Source: Deltaproteobacteria bacterium
Lineage (GTDB): Bacteria > Desulfobacterota > Binatia > Binatales > Binataceae
Length of the DNA: 64,000 nt
NCBI GenBank assembly: GCA_019237115.1
Contig: JAFAHS010000062.1
Location: forward strand, 62,001 to 126,000
Reading direction: 5' to 3'
Under the pieces are notes generated by a model, which saw only the letters and a list, made by a program, of their open reading frames with translations, ran no database searches and had not been told where the DNA came from. Below, piece by piece: positions 60,514 to 64,000 of this stretch (positions are counted from its first letter, which is position 1; each line of letters begins with the position of its first letter). The position numbers were made by a program, and so were the translations under genes.

Positions 60514-61122
60514 ATGGCTGCGGCACTGAAGGATAAAGCACCGACCGACCCGGCCGCGCTCGCGAAGTGGCGGGCCGACGAGCAGGCGAAAGAACGCGCG
60601 CGCCGCGACAAGGAAAAGACCGAGATCGGCTCGCTGTGGAGCCGGCGTGATTTTCTGGGGCGGCTGGGATGGGGCGGGTTTGGAGCTTTCGCCACGATCG
60701 GATTGCTCGCCGCAGTCCGCTCGGCCTTTCCGCGGGTCTTGTTTCTGCCGCCCTCGAAATTTTCCGCCGGTTACCCGGGCGATTACGTGATCGGCGAAGT
60801 GAGCGAGAAATTCAAGCAGGATTTTCGCACCTGGATCGTCCGCACCAAGGCGGGTTTCTACGCGATCTTTGCGAAGTGTACCCATCTCGGATGTACTCCG
60901 CGGTGGCTCAAGACCGAACAGAAGTTCAAGTGCCCGTGTCACGGCTCCGGCTACTACATCAGCGGACTCAACTTCGAAGGCCCGGCGCCGCGCCCGATGG
61001 ATCGCTTCAAGATTTCGATCGGTGACGACGGTCAGCTGATCGTCGACAAGTCGGTGCTCTACGAAATGCAACCGGGAGTCGATCCCAACGAACAGCACCC
61101 CGAGAGCATCCTCAAGGCTTAA
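60514..61122 (+). CDS. Rieske [2Fe-2S] protein with Tat-like anchor
   Basis: A 202-residue Rieske protein of the cytochrome bc-complex type. A charged N-terminus (1-40, Lys/Arg/Glu-rich) precedes a Tat-like SRRDFLGRLGWGGFG and a membrane segment (about 50-70). The cluster motifs are CTHLGC (about 124-129) and CPCHGSGY (about 145-152), with the paired cysteines able to form a disulfide. GGGAGG precedes the ATG. No cytochrome b gene follows: the next gene is on the other strand. The bc partner may be elsewhere. Confidence 0.9.
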   Translation: MAAALKDKAPTDPAALAKWRADEQAKERARRDKEKTEIGSLWSRRDFLGRLGWGGFGAFATIGLLAAVRSAFPRVLFLPPSKFSAGYPGDYVIGEVSEKFKQDFRTWIVRTKAGFYAIFAKCTHLGCTPRWLKTEQKFKCPCHGSGYYISGLNFEGPAPRPMDRFKISIGDDGQLIVDKSVLYEMQPGVDPNEQHPESILKA

Positions 61123-61140
61123 GCGCAATAGCGCAAGCCT

Positions 61141-62220
61141 TTACCTGCGAAAGTTACGTCGATAGGCGAGATAGTTGGCGCAGACCTTCGCGCCGAGCTT
61201 TTCTGCGGTGCGGCGCGAGGGCCAATTGTCGTCCACCACCAAGGTGTAGCTCAGGTACTTAGCCCCGCGCTGGATAAGTTTCAGATACGCATACGACGCC
61301 ATCGCCAGGTTGACTCCGCGTCCACGCGCAACTTCGCGTACCCCAATGCCGAGAAAATTGAGTTTCTCGGAATCCTCAACAACCCGCCCCGGCTTGAGCG
61401 CCGCGTGCGCGGTTTCTTCCGGTACAACCATCAGAGTGCCCACCACCTCGCTACCGTGACGTGCGACCAGCGAGGTGTCCAGTCCGCCCAGCATCTCGAA
61501 AAAAGCGAACATCTCGGCGTACGCCTCGTTGCTCGCCGAAACGAATCCCCAATGATTATAGAACGCCTCGTTCCATGCGGGCGCGAACTCGCTGACGCGT
61601 TTCTCCGGCGCCAGGTCTTTTAGCGGGACGAGCTCGTAGCCGGCTCGGCGCCCCGCCTCCAGGGCACTCTCGTAGCGCGCGATTAGTTCCGGTGTGACCT
61701 GAATCTTGTAGTCCACCAGCCCCTTTTCGCTTTCAAACCCGGCGTCCTTGATCAGGGCGTGATAGTAGTCCGGGTTCTGCCGCATCAGGTTGGGCGGCAA
61801 CGCATCGTAGTCATCGACGACGAAGGGCATTTCGATCGGCAAATAAAAGCCGGCGCGTGCGGCGAGCGCGCCCTGAGTTCGCAGCCATTCGCAGGCCGCG
61901 TCCAGGAGTTCGCGGGTGGCGCGATACGAGCCGGGGCGGGCTTCGAACAAGGCCAGATGCCCCAGCCGTTCGTTCCAGCGCTTGTGGTAGTCCGGGTCCA
62001 GCAAGGCTACCACCCGGGCCTGCATTTCGCCGTCTTGGCGCGCCACGAACGCTTTCATGGTCTTCCCGGCCGCGAACGCGCTCACGCCCATCAAGAACGG
62101 AAGCTGCAGCTCGGTTGCGGCCGGCCACCGCGCCGTGAGTTCGGGCCGGATAACGTCCTGGAACTTGATGAAGGCGGTGAACCCCGCCTGGGTGTCCGGC
62201 GATTCAATTCTAACCGTCAC
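61141..62220 (-). CDS. GNAT-like acetyltransferase domain protein
   Basis: A 359-residue protein. The C-terminal half resembles a GNAT fold: VVGTLMVVPEET, and FLGIGVREVARGRGVNLAMASYAYL with a degenerate acetyl-CoA loop (Arg-x-x-Arg-Gly-Arg-Gly), then VVDDNWPSRRTAEKLGAKV. The N-terminal half (about 15-150) may be a second, diverged GNAT-like domain. The substrate is unknown. It converges with the Rieske gene, 18 bases apart. Confidence 0.7.
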   Translation of the reverse strand: MTVRIESPDTQAGFTAFIKFQDVIRPELTARWPAATELQLPFLMGVSAFAAGKTMKAFVARQDGEMQARVVALLDPDYHKRWNERLGHLALFEARPGSYRATRELLDAACEWLRTQGALAARAGFYLPIEMPFVVDDYDALPPNLMRQNPDYYHALIKDAGFESEKGLVDYKIQVTPELIARYESALEAGRRAGYELVPLKDLAPEKRVSEFAPAWNEAFYNHWGFVSASNEAYAEMFAFFEMLGGLDTSLVARHGSEVVGTLMVVPEETAHAALKPGRVVEDSEKLNFLGIGVREVARGRGVNLAMASYAYLKLIQRGAKYLSYTLVVDDNWPSRRTAEKLGAKVCANYLAYRRNFRR

Positions 62221-62363
62221 TTTGCCCGGTCCTCACCGGATGGCGTGATGCCTCGCCTTGTTTCTCCGATCCACGTAAGCTATCAGCGAGCAGGCAGAAC
62301 CTAGCGTCGCGCGGAGCGCAGCGTCAAATCTTCGCGGGCCGCGAGGCAGCAGGAGTGCAAGCT

Positions 62364-62576
62364 ATGGTGGAAAAGACGATCGACTTGACAGGAATCTCCT
62401 CCAACTCGATTGAAGACGCGGTTCACATTGCAATCGCACGCGCCGGGGTGACCATTTCGGGCATCCACTCGGTGCACGTCGAGGATGTCTCGGCTGCGAT
62501 CGAGAACAATCGCGTCGCACGCTGGAAGGTCAGAATCAAGGCTACCTTCCAGGTGAAAGATGAATTGCACGAATGA
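62364..62576 (+). CDS. dodecin (flavin-binding)
   Basis: A 70-residue flavin-storage protein that forms dodecamers. MVEKTIDLTGISSNSIEDAV and ENNRVARWKVRIKATFQV are typical, including the Trp that stacks on flavin in RWKVRIK. A start at 62364 is chosen; an ATG three codons upstream is possible. In a flavin-rich organism with acyl-CoA dehydrogenases this fits, but no specific link is shown. Confidence 0.92.
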   Translation: MVEKTIDLTGISSNSIEDAVHIAIARAGVTISGIHSVHVEDVSAAIENNRVARWKVRIKATFQVKDELHE

Positions 62577-62699
62577 ACCGCCCGCCCGGCGGTGGGGGAC
62601 ATCTCCACATCGCGGTTGAGCGGCTCGTCACGTGCTCGGCGGGAGCCGGATCGCAAGGGCATCATGCCATGCGCAGCCGGCCACTCGGAGTCTTACCCG

Positions 62700-63698
62700 A
62701 TGTCGACCAAAGTCGTTGAAGTTCATCCCGGCATCTACGAAATCTTTCTGCCGCTGCCGATGCGGCCGACCATCATCAATGTGTATCTGATCGATTGTCA
62801 CGGCGCCTGGACGCTGATCGACACCGGCATGAATTCGCCGGAGAGCATCCGGACGCTGGAAGAGGCATTCGCGCAGGTCGGAATCAGGATCGAAGATCTC
62901 GACACCCTTATAGCCACCCATCACCACATTGATCATTTTGGCGCCTCCGGCACGATCCGCCAACGCAGCCACGCACAGACCTACCTGCACCCGCTCGAAA
63001 CCGAGCGCGCGGGCCGCATGCTGATGTTCGGCAAGTTGAGTCATGCCGATCGCCCCGAGTCGCGCGCATTCTTTGCACTGCACGGATTTCCGATCGACGA
63101 GTTTTCTCCGGCCGGAATGCGCCCCGCCTGGATGGGTACCGAACTCTACAGTCCGGTGACCGAGCCGGACCATCTGACCAAGGACGGCGATATCTTGAAG
63201 GTTGGCGACCGGAGCCTGGAGTTTATCTGGACGCCCGGACATTCGCCCGGCCATAACGTAATATACTTGCGTAAAGAGAAAGTGATGATTGTGGGCGACC
63301 ATCTCTTACCCAAGATAACCCCGCACGTGGGACTGTACCCGGACAACCCAGAAGGTAATCCCTTGGGAGATTTTATTAACTCACAACTGAAAGTTCAGCG
63401 TTTCGAGGTACAGTCGGTATTGCCCGCCCATGGAGGCGTCTATAGCGATCACCGCCATCGCGCCAACCAGATTATCGAGCATCATCGGTATCGCGAGGCC
63501 GAGATGCTGGATTTGATAAAACAGCGGCCGAAAACGGCATTCGAGGTCGCTCAGACTGTGTTTGGCGGGGAAGAACGCCCGATATTCCACGTGATGGCGG
63601 CTACTTTCGAGACCCTCGCCCACTTGCAACTTGCATGCATCGAAGGCCGGGCTCGCAAAATGGAACAGAATAACAAGGTGGTTTTTCAAACCTTGTGA
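62700..63698 (+). CDS. metallo-beta-lactamase fold hydrolase
   Basis: A 332-residue MBL-fold protein. The zinc motif THHHIDHFG (HxHxDH; about residues 79-87) is intact. Further ligands are in TPGHSPGHNVIYL, MIVGDHLLPKI and PAHGGVYSDH. The C-terminal part (about 250-332) is a winged-helix-like extension seen in many MBL-fold hydrolases. The start at 62700 (MSTKVVEVHPG) fits; 36 codons upstream are open but unlike the family. It follows dodecin by 123 bases. The substrate is unknown. Confidence 0.9.
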   Translation: MSTKVVEVHPGIYEIFLPLPMRPTIINVYLIDCHGAWTLIDTGMNSPESIRTLEEAFAQVGIRIEDLDTLIATHHHIDHFGASGTIRQRSHAQTYLHPLETERAGRMLMFGKLSHADRPESRAFFALHGFPIDEFSPAGMRPAWMGTELYSPVTEPDHLTKDGDILKVGDRSLEFIWTPGHSPGHNVIYLRKEKVMIVGDHLLPKITPHVGLYPDNPEGNPLGDFINSQLKVQRFEVQSVLPAHGGVYSDHRHRANQIIEHHRYREAEMLDLIKQRPKTAFEVAQTVFGGEERPIFHVMAATFETLAHLQLACIEGRARKMEQNNKVVFQTL

Positions 63699-63713
63699 TT
63701 ATGTTACGGGGGG

Positions 63714-63742
63714 TTTGCTAAATCCTTTAATCGGTGTATTTT
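63714..63742 (+). promoter_or_regulatory. possible promoter of the terminal lipoprotein gene
   Basis: TTTGCT (63714-63719), a 17-base spacer and TATTTT (63737-63742). It lies about 80 bases before the lipoprotein ATG, in AT-rich sequence. Confidence 0.45.
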
Positions 63743-63821
63743 GACGCTGCTTTGAGTTGGGTGGTGGATTGCCCGGTGTGGGCCTTGTTCGGGGGAGGCC
63801 CTTAGAGTGAAGGAGGATGCC

Positions 63822-64000
63822 ATGAGACGGACCATTAAGTTGTTGCTGTTCTCAGCGGGGCTGGCTTTCCTGGTCGCCGGCTGCGCCAACCAGAGCGGTG
63901 GCGGTGCAAGCGCCGGCGCTCCAGCGGGAGGCCAGGCTGCTCAGGGCGGTACGGCTACGGCCAGCACCAGCGAGTCCAGCATGCGAGACTTCAATCTTCG
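63822..64000 (+). CDS. lipoprotein, 5' part only (runs off window)
   Basis: The first 59 or so residues are visible. A signal peptide MRRTIKLLLFSAGLAFLVAGC ends in a lipobox LVAGC (quoted for its final residues; Cys21). A Gly/Ala/Ser/Gln-rich linker follows, then SESSMRDFNL at the edge. AAGGAGG lies 6 bases before the ATG. Low-complexity linkers after a lipobox are common in Pal-type peptidoglycan-associated lipoproteins, but the diagnostic domain is outside the window. Confidence 0.7.
   Translation, partial: MRRTIKLLLFSAGLAFLVAGCANQSGGGASAGAPAGGQAAQGGTATASTSESSMRDFNL

Overview
The window is a high-GC, gene-dense stretch of a Gram-negative bacterial chromosome. The Gram-negative assignment rests on a complete Mla outer-membrane lipid transport set (MlaA, C, D, F, E), lipoproteins and Sec/Tat-type exported proteins. 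A coenzyme F420 biosynthesis gene (cofC), a luciferase-like F420-type oxidoreductase, paired acyl-CoA dehydrogenases and desulforedoxin-like proteins together suggest a deltaproteobacteria-like or Binatota-like lineage. That placement is inference and was not tested. I saw no rRNA, tRNA, CRISPR array or intact insertion sequence.

Layout. 1-11.4 kb (minus strand): rpsO, pnp, an M16 peptidase, dut, and the purine genes purB, purC, purS, purQ, purL and purF (cut by the window edge), closely packed and mostly overlapping. 11.7-19.5 kb (plus): a zinc-ribbon/PH-like membrane protein, rnhB, then pyruvate dehydrogenase E1 alpha, E1 beta, E2 and E3 followed by lipB and lipA, so the complex sits with its own lipoylation enzymes. 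19.8-24.2 kb (minus): cofC, mlaE, mlaF, mlaD, mlaC and mlaA. 24.4-30.7 kb: a TPR/SH3 lipoprotein, a dienelactone hydrolase, a DnaQ-UvrC-type fusion nuclease, a TetR regulator divergent from a dehalogenase-like hydrolase with a clear operator between them, a small membrane protein and sufT. 30.9-38.7 kb (plus): rplU, rpmA, an F420-type oxidoreductase, obgE, proB, proA, nadD, rsfS, a DUF72 protein and a DOPA-dioxygenase-like protein.

38.8-45.1 kb (minus) looks accessory. A large zinc-ribbon/cyclase/AAA/TPR regulator is followed by an NTF2-like protein and an alpha/beta hydrolase; upstream lie a P-loop NTPase and a GlsB-type membrane protein, with long non-coding gaps. 45.1-51.5 kb (minus) is an acyl-CoA catabolic operon: two acyl-CoA dehydrogenases, two crotonases, an acyl-CoA ligase, then a 39-residue desulforedoxin-like protein and a diiron ferritin-like protein. 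51.8-54.6 kb (minus): ygfZ, a second desulforedoxin-like protein and an amidohydrolase. 54.8-64 kb is mixed: a small membrane protein with an exported protein, efp with a THUMP methyltransferase, a radical SAM protein with unusual cysteine spacing, a beta-propeller protein, a solitary Rieske protein, an acetyltransferase-like protein, dodecin, a metallo-beta-lactamase-fold hydrolase and the start of a lipoprotein.

The best candidate for something undescribed is the end of the acyl-CoA operon: a crotonase lacking both catalytic glutamates, a desulforedoxin and a diiron protein in tandem. Also notable are the radical SAM C-x7-C-x2-C motif, an EF-P with Asn in place of the modified Lys, and the large cyclase-like regulator that lacks the transition-state Asn.
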